Shown piece after piece: positions 7,851-16,460 of a stretch of DNA of 64,000 nucleotides. This stretch comes from Paracoccaceae bacterium (GTDB taxonomy: Bacteria > Pseudomonadota > Alphaproteobacteria > Rhodobacterales > Rhodobacteraceae). The position numbers and the translations under genes were made by a program. The notes below the pieces were generated by a model. It did not search any database, had not been told where the DNA came from, and worked only from the letters and a program-made list of their open reading frames with translations. How positions within the stretch are numbered: position 1 is the stretch's first letter; every line of letters begins with the position of its first letter. The DNA is taken from positions 62,001 to 126,000 of the forward strand of contig JAFGTV010000008.1 of the NCBI GenBank assembly GCA_016938875.1, written 5' to 3'.

Positions 7851-8687
7851 ATGCAGTTCACCTCGACCGAGAGCTATGTCGCCGCCGAGGATCTGAGCGT
7901 GGCCGTCAATGCCGCCGTGACCCTGCAACGCCCGCTGCTGGTCAAGGGCGAGCCGGGCACCGGCAAGACCGAGCTGGCCCGACAGGTCGCCCAGAGCCTG
8001 GGGATGGACCTGATCGAGTGGCATATCAAATCCACCACCCGCGCCCAGCAGGGCCTATATGAATATGACGCCGTCAGCCGTTTGCGCGACAGCCAGCTGG
8101 GCGATGCGCGGGTCCATGACGTGGCCAATTACATTCGCAAGGGCAAGCTGTGGCAGGCATTCGAGGCCCCGCAAAAGGTTGTGTTGCTGATCGACGAAAT
8201 CGACAAGGCGGACATCGAGTTTCCCAACGACCTGCTGCAGGAACTCGACCGGATGGAGTTTCACGTCTACGAGACGGGGCAAACCGTGCGCGCCGCGATC
8301 CGCCCCGTGGTCATCATCACCTCGAACAACGAAAAGGAACTGCCCGACGCGTTTCTGCGGCGCTGTTTCTTTCACTACATCCGGTTTCCCGACATGGAGA
8401 CGATGAAACGAATCGTCGATGTCCACCATCCCGGCATCAAACAAGAGTTGCTGCACGCCGCGCTGACCCGGTTCTACGAGATCCGCGAGATGGACGGGCT
8501 GAAGAAACGCCCCTCGACCTCGGAGGTGCTGGACTGGCTGAAACTGTTGCTGGCCGAGGATCTGTCGCCCGAGGATCTGCGCCGCGAGGGCAAGAGCGCC
8601 CTGCCCCGGCTGCACGGCGCGCTGCTGAAAAACGAACAGGACGTGCAGCTGTTCGAACGGCTGGCCTTCATGGCGCGGCGCGGATAG
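7851..8687 (+). CDS. MoxR-family AAA+ ATPase
   Basis: This 278-aa cytoplasmic AAA+ chaperone-like ATPase shows Walker A at residues 33-40 (GEPGTGKT), Walker B VVLLIDEIDKAD, a sensor-1 asparagine in ITSNNEKE and the arginine-finger region FLRRCFFHY. MoxR ATPases typically work with a VWA-domain partner to mature or insert cofactors into protein complexes. Such a partner (CoxE-like) is encoded at 10646, two genes downstream on the same strand. The start at 7851 (MQFTSTESY) is the conserved N-terminus; the upstream in-frame extension to 7785 is not convincing. Confidence 0.93.
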   Translation: MQFTSTESYVAAEDLSVAVNAAVTLQRPLLVKGEPGTGKTELARQVAQSLGMDLIEWHIKSTTRAQQGLYEYDAVSRLRDSQLGDARVHDVANYIRKGKLWQAFEAPQKVVLLIDEIDKADIEFPNDLLQELDRMEFHVYETGQTVRAAIRPVVIITSNNEKELPDAFLRRCFFHYIRFPDMETMKRIVDVHHPGIKQELLHAALTRFYEIREMDGLKKRPSTSEVLDWLKLLLAEDLSPEDLRREGKSALPRLHGALLKNEQDVQLFERLAFMARRG

Positions 8688-8784
8688 GGGCGCGCCTCTC
8701 TTGGGGCTTGTGCCGCGGCGCGGGCTTACCCAAACTGAACCTCCGGCGTGCCGCCGTGCCGGGTATCGTGCAAAGGACCGCCCC

Positions 8785-9231
8785 TTGGCAGAGCTGATCA
8801 TTCGCCCCCTTCGCCCAGAGGACCGCGCCGAATGGCGCAGGCTGTGGACCGGCTATCTGGAGTTTTATGAAACCCGGCTGCCGCAGGGCACCTATCAGAC
8901 GACCTTTGCCCGCCTGCTGGACCCCGAGCTGCCGGAGATGAACGCGCGCATCGCCGATCTGGACGGGCGGCCCGTGGGGCTGGTGCATTTTCTTTATCAC
9001 CGGCACTGCTGGCGCCCCGAGGGGGTGTGCTATCTGCAAGACCTCTATGCCGATCCCGCCGCGCGCGGCATGGGGGTCGGCCGCAAGCTGATCGAGGCCG
9101 TCTATGCCGCCGCCGACGCGGCCGGGATGCCCTCGGTCTATTGGCTGACCCAGGATTTCAACACCACCGCGCGCACGCTTTACGATCGGATCGGGCAGGT
9201 GACGCCCTTTGTGAAATATGTGCGGGGCTAA
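8785..9231 (+). CDS. GNAT family N-acetyltransferase
   Basis: This 148-aa protein has the GNAT fold: an N-terminal IIRPLRPEDRAEW strand-helix, CYLQDLYADPAARGMGVGRKL (the acetyl-CoA pyrophosphate-binding R/Q-x-x-G-x-G/A loop), and a C-terminal TRTLYDRIG-like helix. It transfers an acetyl group to an unknown amine. No suitable ATG exists; the TTG at 8785 has AAAGGA 7 nt upstream and places the first strand at residue 4. An earlier TTG at 8701 is less likely. The DUF2927 lipoprotein begins 4 nt after the stop. Confidence 0.85.
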   Translation: MAELIIRPLRPEDRAEWRRLWTGYLEFYETRLPQGTYQTTFARLLDPELPEMNARIADLDGRPVGLVHFLYHRHCWRPEGVCYLQDLYADPAARGMGVGRKLIEAVYAAADAAGMPSVYWLTQDFNTTARTLYDRIGQVTPFVKYVRG

Positions 9232-9235
9232 GGGG

Positions 9236-10609
9236 ATGCGCCGCGTGGCCCTCTGCGGTGTCGTGCTGCTGACGTTGGCGGGCTGCGTCGGGACGGGACC
9301 GGGGCCCGAGATGCCCTCGCGGCTGCCCAATGGCCCCGCCAGCCTGCCCCCGATGAAGACCTTTCCCGCCATGCGCCCAGAGGCGCCCCGGCGATCCAAC
9401 ACCGCGATTGCCCAGGATTTCCTGGACCTGGCGTTCCAGATGGAAAGCGGCCGGCCGCTGCCCGCGATGACCCGGTTCGAGACCCCCGTGGCGGTGCGCG
9501 TGACCGGCCCGGCCCCGGCCAGCCTGGGACCGGACCTGGCGCGATTGCTGGCGCGGCTGCGCACCGAGGCGGGGATCGACATCCGCCGCGTCGACGCCGA
9601 TCGCCCGGCCCAGATCACCATCGAGGTGCTGCCGCGCGCGCGGCTGCAACGGTTGGTGCCCCAGGCGGCCTGTTTTGTCGCCCCGCGGGTGTCCAGCTGG
9701 GACGAATACCGCCGCGCCCGGCGCAGCGGCACGGTGGACTGGACCACCCTGCCCCGGCGCGAGAAAGTGGCGATCTTTCTGCCCGGCGATGTCAGCCCGC
9801 AAGAGGTGCGCGATTGCCTGCACGAGGAACTGGCCCAGGCGCTGGGCCCGCTCAACGATCTCTATCGGCTGCCCGATTCGGTGTTTAACGACGACAATTT
9901 TCACACCGTCCTGACCGGCTTCGACATGCTGATCCTGCGCACCTATTACGCCCCGGAACTGCGCAACGGCATGACCCGCGATCAGGCCGCGCAGGTGCTG
10001 CCGGGGGTGCTGGCGCGGCTGAACCCGCGCGGTCAGGGCCTGGGCGGGCCATCGTTCACGCCCCCCACCAGCCGCGACTGGATCGAGGCGATGGAAACCG
10101 CCCTGGGCCCGGGCACCTCTGCCAGCAGCCGGCGCGCCGCCGCCGAACGCGCGGTGACGATCGCGCGGGCCCGCGGCTGGGGGGATTCGCGCCTGGCCTT
10201 CAGCCTGTTCGCGCTGGGGCGGCTGTCGCTGGCGCGTGACGGCGACAGCGCGCTGGCGGCGTTCCTGGAGGCCGGGCAGATTTACGCAGCCCAGCCCGAC
10301 ACCCGCGTTCAGGGTGCCCATGTGACGATGCACCTGGCCGCCTTTGCGCTGTCTGCCGGACAGGCCGACACCGCGCTGGCGATGATCAATGCCGGGCTGG
10401 GCGACGCGATGCGCGGGCAGAACGCGGCGCTGTTGGCGACCATGTTGATGCTCAAGGCCGAGGCGCTGGAGGCGCTGGATCGCCCCGCCGAGGCGCGCGC
10501 GGTGCGCACCGACGCGCTGGGCTGGGCGCGCTATGGCTTTGGCCCCGACCGCGAGGTGCGCGCGCGGCTGGCCGAGATTGCGGCGCTCAGCCCCGGTGGG
10601 CCGACATGA
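9236..10609 (+). CDS. DUF2927 domain lipoprotein
   Basis: This 457-aa protein has a lipoprotein signal peptide: a short hydrophobic stretch ending LAGC, with the acylated cysteine near residue 17. It is therefore anchored in the envelope. The middle (about residues 80-270) fits DUF2927, including a CLHEELAQALG segment reminiscent of a metallopeptidase-like helix with H-E-E, and a FNDDNFHTVLTGFD block. The C-terminal third is helical and TPR-like. Function is unknown. The start at 9236 follows AAGGGG and lies 4 nt after the GNAT stop. Confidence 0.85.
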   Translation: MRRVALCGVVLLTLAGCVGTGPGPEMPSRLPNGPASLPPMKTFPAMRPEAPRRSNTAIAQDFLDLAFQMESGRPLPAMTRFETPVAVRVTGPAPASLGPDLARLLARLRTEAGIDIRRVDADRPAQITIEVLPRARLQRLVPQAACFVAPRVSSWDEYRRARRSGTVDWTTLPRREKVAIFLPGDVSPQEVRDCLHEELAQALGPLNDLYRLPDSVFNDDNFHTVLTGFDMLILRTYYAPELRNGMTRDQAAQVLPGVLARLNPRGQGLGGPSFTPPTSRDWIEAMETALGPGTSASSRRAAAERAVTIARARGWGDSRLAFSLFALGRLSLARDGDSALAAFLEAGQIYAAQPDTRVQGAHVTMHLAAFALSAGQADTALAMINAGLGDAMRGQNAALLATMLMLKAEALEALDRPAEARAVRTDALGWARYGFGPDREVRARLAEIAALSPGGPT

Positions 10610-10645
10610 CCGCGCTGCCCCGCCCCTCTGGTCCGGTCTGACACG

Positions 10646-11830
10646 ATGTTTCTGCCGTTCTTTCAAACCCTGCGCGACGCCGGAATTCCGGTTTCCCTGC
10701 GCGAATACCTCGCCTTTCTGGAGGGGGTGAAGGCCGGGCTGGTGACCTATGACGCCGAGGGGTTCTATTACCTGGCCCGCACCGCGTTGGTAAAGGACGA
10801 GCGCCTGCTCGATCGGTTCGACCGGGCCTTTGCCGCCAGTTTTCAGGGGCTTGAGGACATCACCCCCGGCGAGGTTCTGGATGCGCTGAACCTGCCCGAG
10901 GACTGGTTACGCAAGCTGGCGGAAAAACACATGACGCCCGAGGAACGCGCCCAGATCGAGGCGCTGGGCGGCTTTGACAAGCTGATCGAGACGCTCAAGG
11001 AACGGCTCAAGGAGCAAGAGGGCCGCCACCAGGGCGGCAACAAGTGGATCGGCACCGCGGGCACCTCGCCCTTCGGGGCCTGGGGCTATAACCCCGAGGG
11101 GGTGCGGATCGGCCAGGACCGGTCACGCCACCGCCGCGCGGTCAAGGTCTGGGACCGGCGCGAGTTTCGCAACCTCGACGACAGCGTGGAACTGGGCAGC
11201 CGCAACATCAAGGTCGCGCTCAAGCGGTTGCGCCGCTGGGCGCGCGCCGGCGCGCATGAGGAACTGGACCTCGACGCCACGATCCGCGCCACCGCCGATC
11301 ATGGCTACCTCGACGTGCAGACCCGGCCCGAACGGCACAACGCGGTCAAGGTGTTGCTGTTTCTCGACGTGGGCGGGTCGATGGATGACCATGTGCAGGT
11401 CGTCGAAGAGTTGTTCTCGGCCGCGCGCAGCGAATTCAAGCACCTGGAGCATTTCTACTTTCACAATTGCCTGTACGAGGGGGTCTGGCGCGACAATGCC
11501 CGCCGCTGGGACCAGGTCACGCCCACCTGGGATGTGATCCACACCTATGGCCCTGATTACAAATGCATCTTTGTCGGCGATGCCAGCATGTCGCCCTATG
11601 AGATCGCCTTTGCCGGTGGCGCGAACGAGCACTGGAATGCCGAACCCGGTCGGCTGTGGCTGGAACGCGCCCGCGCCCAGTGGCCCGACAACCTGTGGAT
11701 CAACCCCACCCCCCAGGCGCATTGGCCCTATACCCAGTCGATCGCGATGATCGGCGAGATTTTCGGCGACGCCATGGTGCCCATGACCCTGGAGGGGATC
11801 ACCCGCGGGATGAAGGCGCTGGGCCGCTAG
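10646..11830 (+). CDS. VWA domain protein, CoxE-like MoxR partner
   Basis: This 394-aa cytoplasmic protein has an N-terminal helical region (1-230) and a C-terminal von Willebrand factor A domain. The metal-ion-dependent adhesion site reads D241-V-G-G-S245 in LFLDVGGSMDDH, so the first serine of the canonical D-x-S-x-S is replaced by glycine. CoxE-like VWA proteins cooperate with MoxR ATPases in enzyme maturation, and a MoxR gene lies 2 kb upstream on the same strand. The target complex is not evident here. It ends 92 bp from the convergent lpdA gene. Confidence 0.88.
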   Translation: MFLPFFQTLRDAGIPVSLREYLAFLEGVKAGLVTYDAEGFYYLARTALVKDERLLDRFDRAFAASFQGLEDITPGEVLDALNLPEDWLRKLAEKHMTPEERAQIEALGGFDKLIETLKERLKEQEGRHQGGNKWIGTAGTSPFGAWGYNPEGVRIGQDRSRHRRAVKVWDRREFRNLDDSVELGSRNIKVALKRLRRWARAGAHEELDLDATIRATADHGYLDVQTRPERHNAVKVLLFLDVGGSMDDHVQVVEELFSAARSEFKHLEHFYFHNCLYEGVWRDNARRWDQVTPTWDVIHTYGPDYKCIFVGDASMSPYEIAFAGGANEHWNAEPGRLWLERARAQWPDNLWINPTPQAHWPYTQSIAMIGEIFGDAMVPMTLEGITRGMKALGR

Positions 11831-11845
11831 GCGCGCGGCGCGGCT

Positions 11846-11880
11846 GGGCCGCGATCTGGGCCGTGGCCACGGCGCGGCCC
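11846..11880. terminator. Nested GC-rich inverted repeat in a convergent gap
   Basis: An outer stem GGGCCGCG/CGCGGCCC (11846-11853 with 11873-11880) surrounds a perfect 14-bp palindrome, GCCGTGGCCACGGC (11860-11873), sharing its last base. It lies between the convergent stops at 11830 and 11923. There is no T-tract on either side, so termination is only suggested by position. Confidence 0.35.
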
Positions 11881-11922
11881 GTTGCGCGGCAACCCCGCCC
11901 CGATCGACCGCGACGCGCGGGT

Positions 11923-13317
11923 TCAGAAATGGATCGCCCGGCCCCAGGCATCCAGCACGGATTCGTGCATCATCTCCGACAGGGTCGGGTGCGGGAACAC
12001 GGTTTCCATCAGGTCGGCCTCGGTCGTTTCCAACTGGCGGGCGATGACATAGCCCTGGATCAGTTCGGTCACCTCGGCCCCGACCATGTGCGCGCCCAGC
12101 AGCGCGCCGGTTTTCGCGTCGAACACGGTTTTCACCATCCCCTCCGGCTCGCCCAGCGCGATCGCCTTGCCGTTACCGACAAAGGGGAAGCGGCCAACCT
12201 TGACCTCGTATCCCGCATCGCGGGCCTTGGCCTCGGTCAATCCGACGCTGGCGATCTGGGGGTGGCAATAGGTGCATCCGGCAATCGCCTCGGGGCGCAC
12301 CGGGTGGGGATGGCCCCCGGCGATCAGTTCGGCCACCATCACCCCCTCGTGCGAGGCCTTGTGCGCCAGCCAGGGCGCGCCCGCCACGTCGCCGATGGCA
12401 TAAAGTCCCTCGACCCCGGTGCGGCAGAACTCATCGGTCACCACATGGGTGCGCTCAACGGTGACACCCAGATCCTCCAGGCCCAGCCCTTCGGTATTGC
12501 CGACGATGCCGACGGCGGAAATCACCGTATCGACCTCGATCTGCTGAACCTTGCCGCCCTGTTCGACATGGGCGGTCACGCGGTCCTCGGCGCGGTCCAA
12601 CTGCTTGACCGTGGCCTTTTCCAGGATCGTCATCCCCTGCTTTTGAAACTGCTTCCTGGCAAAGCTGGCGATCTCTTCGTCCTCGACCGGCAGGATCCGG
12701 TCCATCACCTCGACCACCGTCGTTTCGGCCCCCAGCGTATTGAAGAAGCTGGCAAATTCGATGCCGATCGCGCCCGACCCGATAACCAGCAGCTTTTTGG
12801 GCATATGCGGCGCGACCAGCGCGTGGCGATAGCCCCAGACCCGCACCCCGTCCGGTTCCAGCCCCGGCAGCTTGCGCGCCCGCGCGCCGGTGGCCAACAC
12901 GATGCTGGCTGCGCTCAGATCCTGGGTGCCGTTCTGAGTGGTGACAGACACCTGGCCCGGGGCGGGAATGGTGGCTGTGCCCATGACCACGGTCACCTTG
13001 TGCTTTTTCAGCAGGTGCCCGACACCGGAGTTCAACTGCTTGGCCACCCCGCGCGAGCGTTTGATCACCGCCGCCAGGTCGAATCCGATCCCCTCGGCAC
13101 GCAGTCCGAATTCACCGGCGCGGTGCATCAGGTGGAACACCTCGGCCGAGCGCAGCAGCGCCTTGGTCGGGATGCAGCCCCAGTTCAGGCAGATGCCGCC
13201 CAGGTTCTCACGCTCGACCACGCAGACCTTGAGGCCCAGCTGCGCACCGCGGATGGCGGCGACATAGCCCCCCGGCCCCGCGCCGATCACGATCATGTCG
13301 AATGCTTGCGCGGCCAT
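11923..13317 (-). CDS. lpdA: Dihydrolipoyl dehydrogenase (E3)
   Basis: This 464-aa FAD/NAD-dependent disulfide oxidoreductase reoxidises dihydrolipoamide in 2-oxoacid dehydrogenase complexes or the glycine cleavage system. Visible motifs are the FAD loop VIGAGPGGYVAA, the redox disulfide GGICLNWGCIPTK, the NAD loop VIGSGAIGIEFA and the C-terminal HPTLSEMMHES with the catalytic His-Glu pair. The usual V between the two halves of the disulfide motif is W here. No E1 or E2 genes are adjacent; it follows a DUF924 gene by 71 bp. Confidence 0.96.
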   Translation of the reverse strand: MAAQAFDMIVIGAGPGGYVAAIRGAQLGLKVCVVERENLGGICLNWGCIPTKALLRSAEVFHLMHRAGEFGLRAEGIGFDLAAVIKRSRGVAKQLNSGVGHLLKKHKVTVVMGTATIPAPGQVSVTTQNGTQDLSAASIVLATGARARKLPGLEPDGVRVWGYRHALVAPHMPKKLLVIGSGAIGIEFASFFNTLGAETTVVEVMDRILPVEDEEIASFARKQFQKQGMTILEKATVKQLDRAEDRVTAHVEQGGKVQQIEVDTVISAVGIVGNTEGLGLEDLGVTVERTHVVTDEFCRTGVEGLYAIGDVAGAPWLAHKASHEGVMVAELIAGGHPHPVRPEAIAGCTYCHPQIASVGLTEAKARDAGYEVKVGRFPFVGNGKAIALGEPEGMVKTVFDAKTGALLGAHMVGAEVTELIQGYVIARQLETTEADLMETVFPHPTLSEMMHESVLDAWGRAIHF

Positions 13318-13388
13318 GGCGCATCCCCCCTGTCAGGTTAAGGCAAATCCCGCGCGGCCACGGTCCCGCCGCGCCACACGCACCCGGC

Positions 13389-13961
13389 TCAGGCGCGCAG
13401 TTCCTCGACGCAGGCGCCATAGCCCCCCTCGGCCATAAAGGCGACCTCGGCCTCGGACGATCCGCGATGCAGCGCATCGTTGCGGAACGGAAAACGGCCA
13501 AACCGCCGGATCAACTCGCGGTGGGCCTTGGCGTGCAGCAGGTTTTCGGCCCCGGTTTCGGGCATCCGCGTCAGCAACAGCCGCACGCAGCGGTCCTGAT
13601 CCATCAGGCATTCCGAATGCATCAACGGCAGGTAAAAGAACTGCCGCTCGGGTTCTGCAACGCGCATGTCGAAATTATGCTCGATCGCCTGTTTCGCGGC
13701 GGCGCGGGCCAGCGCATCGGTGGCAAAGGCGCGCCAGTCGCCGCGGAACATGTTGCGCCCGAACTGATCGGTGACGATCAGATAGGCCAGCGCCCCGTTG
13801 GGATTGGTGGGCCAGTCATGCAGGTTTCCGGCATGGGCGGCCTCCCAGTCGTCCTTGAACCGGGCCAGGATCTCTGCGTCCAGCTCGGGTTTTCCGGAAT
13901 ACCAACCTGCGGGACCGACTTCATTCACCCAGAAGTCGATGATCTCTTCTTGGCGCTGCAT
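13389..13961 (-). CDS. DUF924 family protein
   Basis: This 190-aa cytoplasmic helical protein is of the DUF924 family (TPR-like fold, unknown function). The family signature is clear: an N-terminal IIDFWVNEVGP, a central LAYLIVTDQFGRNMFRG, and a FFYLPLMHSE stretch. It sits between the MFS transporter gene upstream and lpdA downstream on the same strand, with gaps of about 70-75 bp on each side. Confidence 0.88.
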   Translation of the reverse strand: MQRQEEIIDFWVNEVGPAGWYSGKPELDAEILARFKDDWEAAHAGNLHDWPTNPNGALAYLIVTDQFGRNMFRGDWRAFATDALARAAAKQAIEHNFDMRVAEPERQFFYLPLMHSECLMDQDRCVRLLLTRMPETGAENLLHAKAHRELIRRFGRFPFRNDALHRGSSEAEVAFMAEGGYGACVEELRA

Positions 13962-14037
13962 TGTGTCCTCCTCAGCGGCGCGGCCCTGTTCGGCGTCGAT
14001 CGGATCGTTTCAGATATGGCCAGACGGTGCAAGCGGT

Positions 14038-15318
14038 TCAGCCCTGCCCGGTGGCCGCTGCCTCGTGGGCAAGCTCTTCGTCATGGGCGGTGTCGATGGC
14101 CAATTCGCGGGCCAGTTCCACCACCACCGGCGAGGCACTGGGCAGAACCGGCGCATAGGACGCGGTTTCGTCGACAGGCACGGCGGGGCGTTGGGTCATC
14201 CGGTAGGCTGCATAGGATGCCAGCGTCCCCATCAGGATGGCAACGAACAGGAAGAACCCCTGCGGCCCGATCAGCCCCATGATCCAGCCGGTCACGATCG
14301 GCCCCAGGATCGCCCCGACCCCGTTGATGAACATCAACCCGCCCGACGCCGCGGCCATGTCCTCGGGGTCCAGGTAGTCGTTGGTATAGGCGATCAGCAG
14401 CGCATAAAGCGGGTTCGACATCCCCCCGATCAGCGCCGCGGCCACCAGCATCGCCGGGTAGGAGCCGCTGACCACCATCGCCGTGGCCGAGGCCGTCCCC
14501 CCGATCGTCGCCGCCGCCAGGATCAGCGAGCGCCGGTCCATCCGGTCCGACAACCAGCCGATCGGATATTGCAGCAACAACCCCCCGACATAGATCGCCG
14601 CGATAAAGCCCGAGATTTGCGGCACGCTCAGCCCCGCCGCGGTGCCAAACACCGCCGCCATCCCAAAGAGCGCCGAATAAACGCCACCCATCAGGAACAT
14701 CCCCACCGCCCCGGTGGGCGAGATGCGGATCAGCTCGCGCAGCTTCATCGGCTTGGTGGTGGCAAAGGCCGGCGTCGGCGCGACCGACAAGAGGATCGGC
14801 GCGAACGAGATCGACACCAGCACCGAAGGGATGATGAACAAGATGAACCCACCCGGATCAGCCAGCAGCAACAGCCCCTGCGCACTGACGATGCCGGCCA
14901 TCTGCACGATCATGTAGAGCGAGAGTGTCTGGCCCCGGGTTTCGTTGGTGGCCGCGTTGTTCAGCCAGCTTTCGGCGGTGACATAGACCCCCGAGAAACA
15001 AAACCCGATCAGCACCCGGCCCAGCGTCCAGGCCACCGGATGGGCCAGCGCGGGATACAGAACCAGCACCGCCGAGATCAGCGAGGCCAGCGCGGCGAAC
15101 ACCCGGATATGGCCAACCCGGCGGATCATCTCGGGGGCCAGGCGCGACCCGCCCAGGAAGCCCACGAAATAGCCCGACATCACGATCGACATCTCAAAGG
15201 TGGAAAACCCCTCGATCCCGCCGCGAATGCCCAGCAACGTGCCCTGAAGGCCGTTCCCGACCATCAAGAGCAACATCCCCAGCAGCAACGCCCAGGAGCT
15301 TGCCAATACCTGAAACAC
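14038..15318 (-). CDS. MFS transporter, YcaD-like
   Basis: This 426-aa inner-membrane transporter of the major facilitator superfamily has about 12 predicted helices, beginning VFQVLASSWALLLG. It contains the inter-helix motif YPIGWLSDRMDRR between helices 8 and 9, and a hydrophilic C-terminal tail of about 45 residues rich in Glu/Ala. Substrate is unknown. The start is GTG at 15318 with AAGGA upstream; the frame continues open far upstream through queA, but that part is antisense-type noise. It follows queA by 74 bp. Confidence 0.85.
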   Translation of the reverse strand: MFQVLASSWALLLGMLLLMVGNGLQGTLLGIRGGIEGFSTFEMSIVMSGYFVGFLGGSRLAPEMIRRVGHIRVFAALASLISAVLVLYPALAHPVAWTLGRVLIGFCFSGVYVTAESWLNNAATNETRGQTLSLYMIVQMAGIVSAQGLLLLADPGGFILFIIPSVLVSISFAPILLSVAPTPAFATTKPMKLRELIRISPTGAVGMFLMGGVYSALFGMAAVFGTAAGLSVPQISGFIAAIYVGGLLLQYPIGWLSDRMDRRSLILAAATIGGTASATAMVVSGSYPAMLVAAALIGGMSNPLYALLIAYTNDYLDPEDMAAASGGLMFINGVGAILGPIVTGWIMGLIGPQGFFLFVAILMGTLASYAAYRMTQRPAVPVDETASYAPVLPSASPVVVELARELAIDTAHDEELAHEAAATGQG

Positions 15319-15392
15319 GTCCGTTATCCTTTTGCGCAATTGCGCCTTGTTTAGCCCGGTCGCGGGGCGGTCAAATGCCCCAAAGCGACTAT

Positions 15393-16460
15393 TCAGCGCC
15401 GGGTTGTCCGCTCGGGGATCAACACCGATCCGTCGCCATAGGAAAAGAAACGGTATCCGGCCTCGACCGCGTGGGCATAGATGCGCCGCACCCGGTCCGT
15501 CCCCATCAGCGCCGAAACCAGCATCAGCAGGGTCGAGCGCGGCAAATGGAAATTGGTGATCAGCGCATCGGTGATGCGAAACCTGTATCCGGGCCGGATA
15601 AAGATATCGGTCTCGCCCACCCAAGGGTGCAGCTGACCCGCCTCGTCGGCGGCGCTCTCGATCAGGCGCAGCGCGGTGGTGCCCACCGGGATGATCCGCC
15701 CCCCCGCCGCGCGGGTGGCGTTGATCTGGTCGGCGGCGGCATGGCTGACCTCGCCCCATTCGGCGTGCATCTTGTGGTCCGACACGTCGTCGACCTTGAC
15801 CGGCAGGAACGTGCCCGCCCCCACATGCAGGGTGACATGGGTGAACGCAACCCCGCGCGCGGCCAGCGCAGCCAGCAGACCGGCATCGAAATGCAGCGAG
15901 GCCGTGGGGGCCGCGACCGCACCGGGCCGGGCGGCCCAGACGGTCTGGTAATCCTCGCGGTCGCGCGCGTCGGCGGGGCGTTTCGCGGCGATATAGGGCG
16001 GCAGCGGCATCGTTCCGGCCTGGGCCAGGGCGGCGTCGAACGCCTCCCCCTCCAGGTTGAAGGCCAGGCTGACATCCTCGGCGCCGCGCGCCACGACCTG
16101 CGCCCACAGCGTATCGGAAAACACCACCCTCTCGCCCTCTTTGAGCTTGCGCAGGGGTTTGGCCATGGCGCGCCAGCCACCACCGGGCAGCGGCGCCATC
16201 AGGGTGATCTCGACCCGCGCCTCGACCGGGCCCTGGGCACTGTCGCGCCGCCGGATACCGTTCAGCCGGGCGGGGATCACCCGCGTGTCGTTCAGCACCA
16301 GCCGGTCGCCGGGGCTCAGCACGTCGGGCAGATCGCGCATCTGTGCGTCGGTGATGTCATCGCCGCGCGCCACCAATAGCCGCGCGGCACTGCGCGGTTG
16401 CGCAGGGCGGGTGGCGATCAGATCCTCGGGCAGGTCAAAGTCGAAATCCGACAGCTTCAT
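15393..16460 (-). CDS. queA: tRNA preQ1(34) S-adenosylmethionine ribosyltransferase-isomerase
   Basis: This 355-aa cytoplasmic enzyme moves the ribosyl group of SAM onto preQ1-modified tRNA to form epoxyqueuosine. The N-terminus [20 protein letters not shown], the [16 protein letters not shown] block and the distal [14 protein letters not shown] and [14 protein letters not shown] segments are diagnostic. The ATG overlaps the stop of the large YhdP-like gene by 4 bp (ATGA), so the two are translationally linked. No other queuosine genes are nearby. Confidence 0.97.
   Translation of the reverse strand: MKLSDFDFDLPEDLIATRPAQPRSAARLLVARGDDITDAQMRDLPDVLSPGDRLVLNDTRVIPARLNGIRRRDSAQGPVEARVEITLMAPLPGGGWRAMAKPLRKLKEGERVVFSDTLWAQVVARGAEDVSLAFNLEGEAFDAALAQAGTMPLPPYIAAKRPADARDREDYQTVWAARPGAVAAPTASLHFDAGLLAALAARGVAFTHVTLHVGAGTFLPVKVDDVSDHKMHAEWGEVSHAAADQINATRAAGGRIIPVGTTALRLIESAADEAGQLHPWVGETDIFIRPGYRFRITDALITNFHLPRSTLLMLVSALMGTDRVRRIYAHAVEAGYRFFSYGDGSVLIPERTTRR

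Noticed and set aside
15319-16107. N-terminal extension of the MFS frame through queA
   Set aside because: It overlaps queA in another frame, has arginine/glycine-rich shadow composition and no membrane or domain features; the GTG at 15318 with its own ribosome-binding site is the better start.
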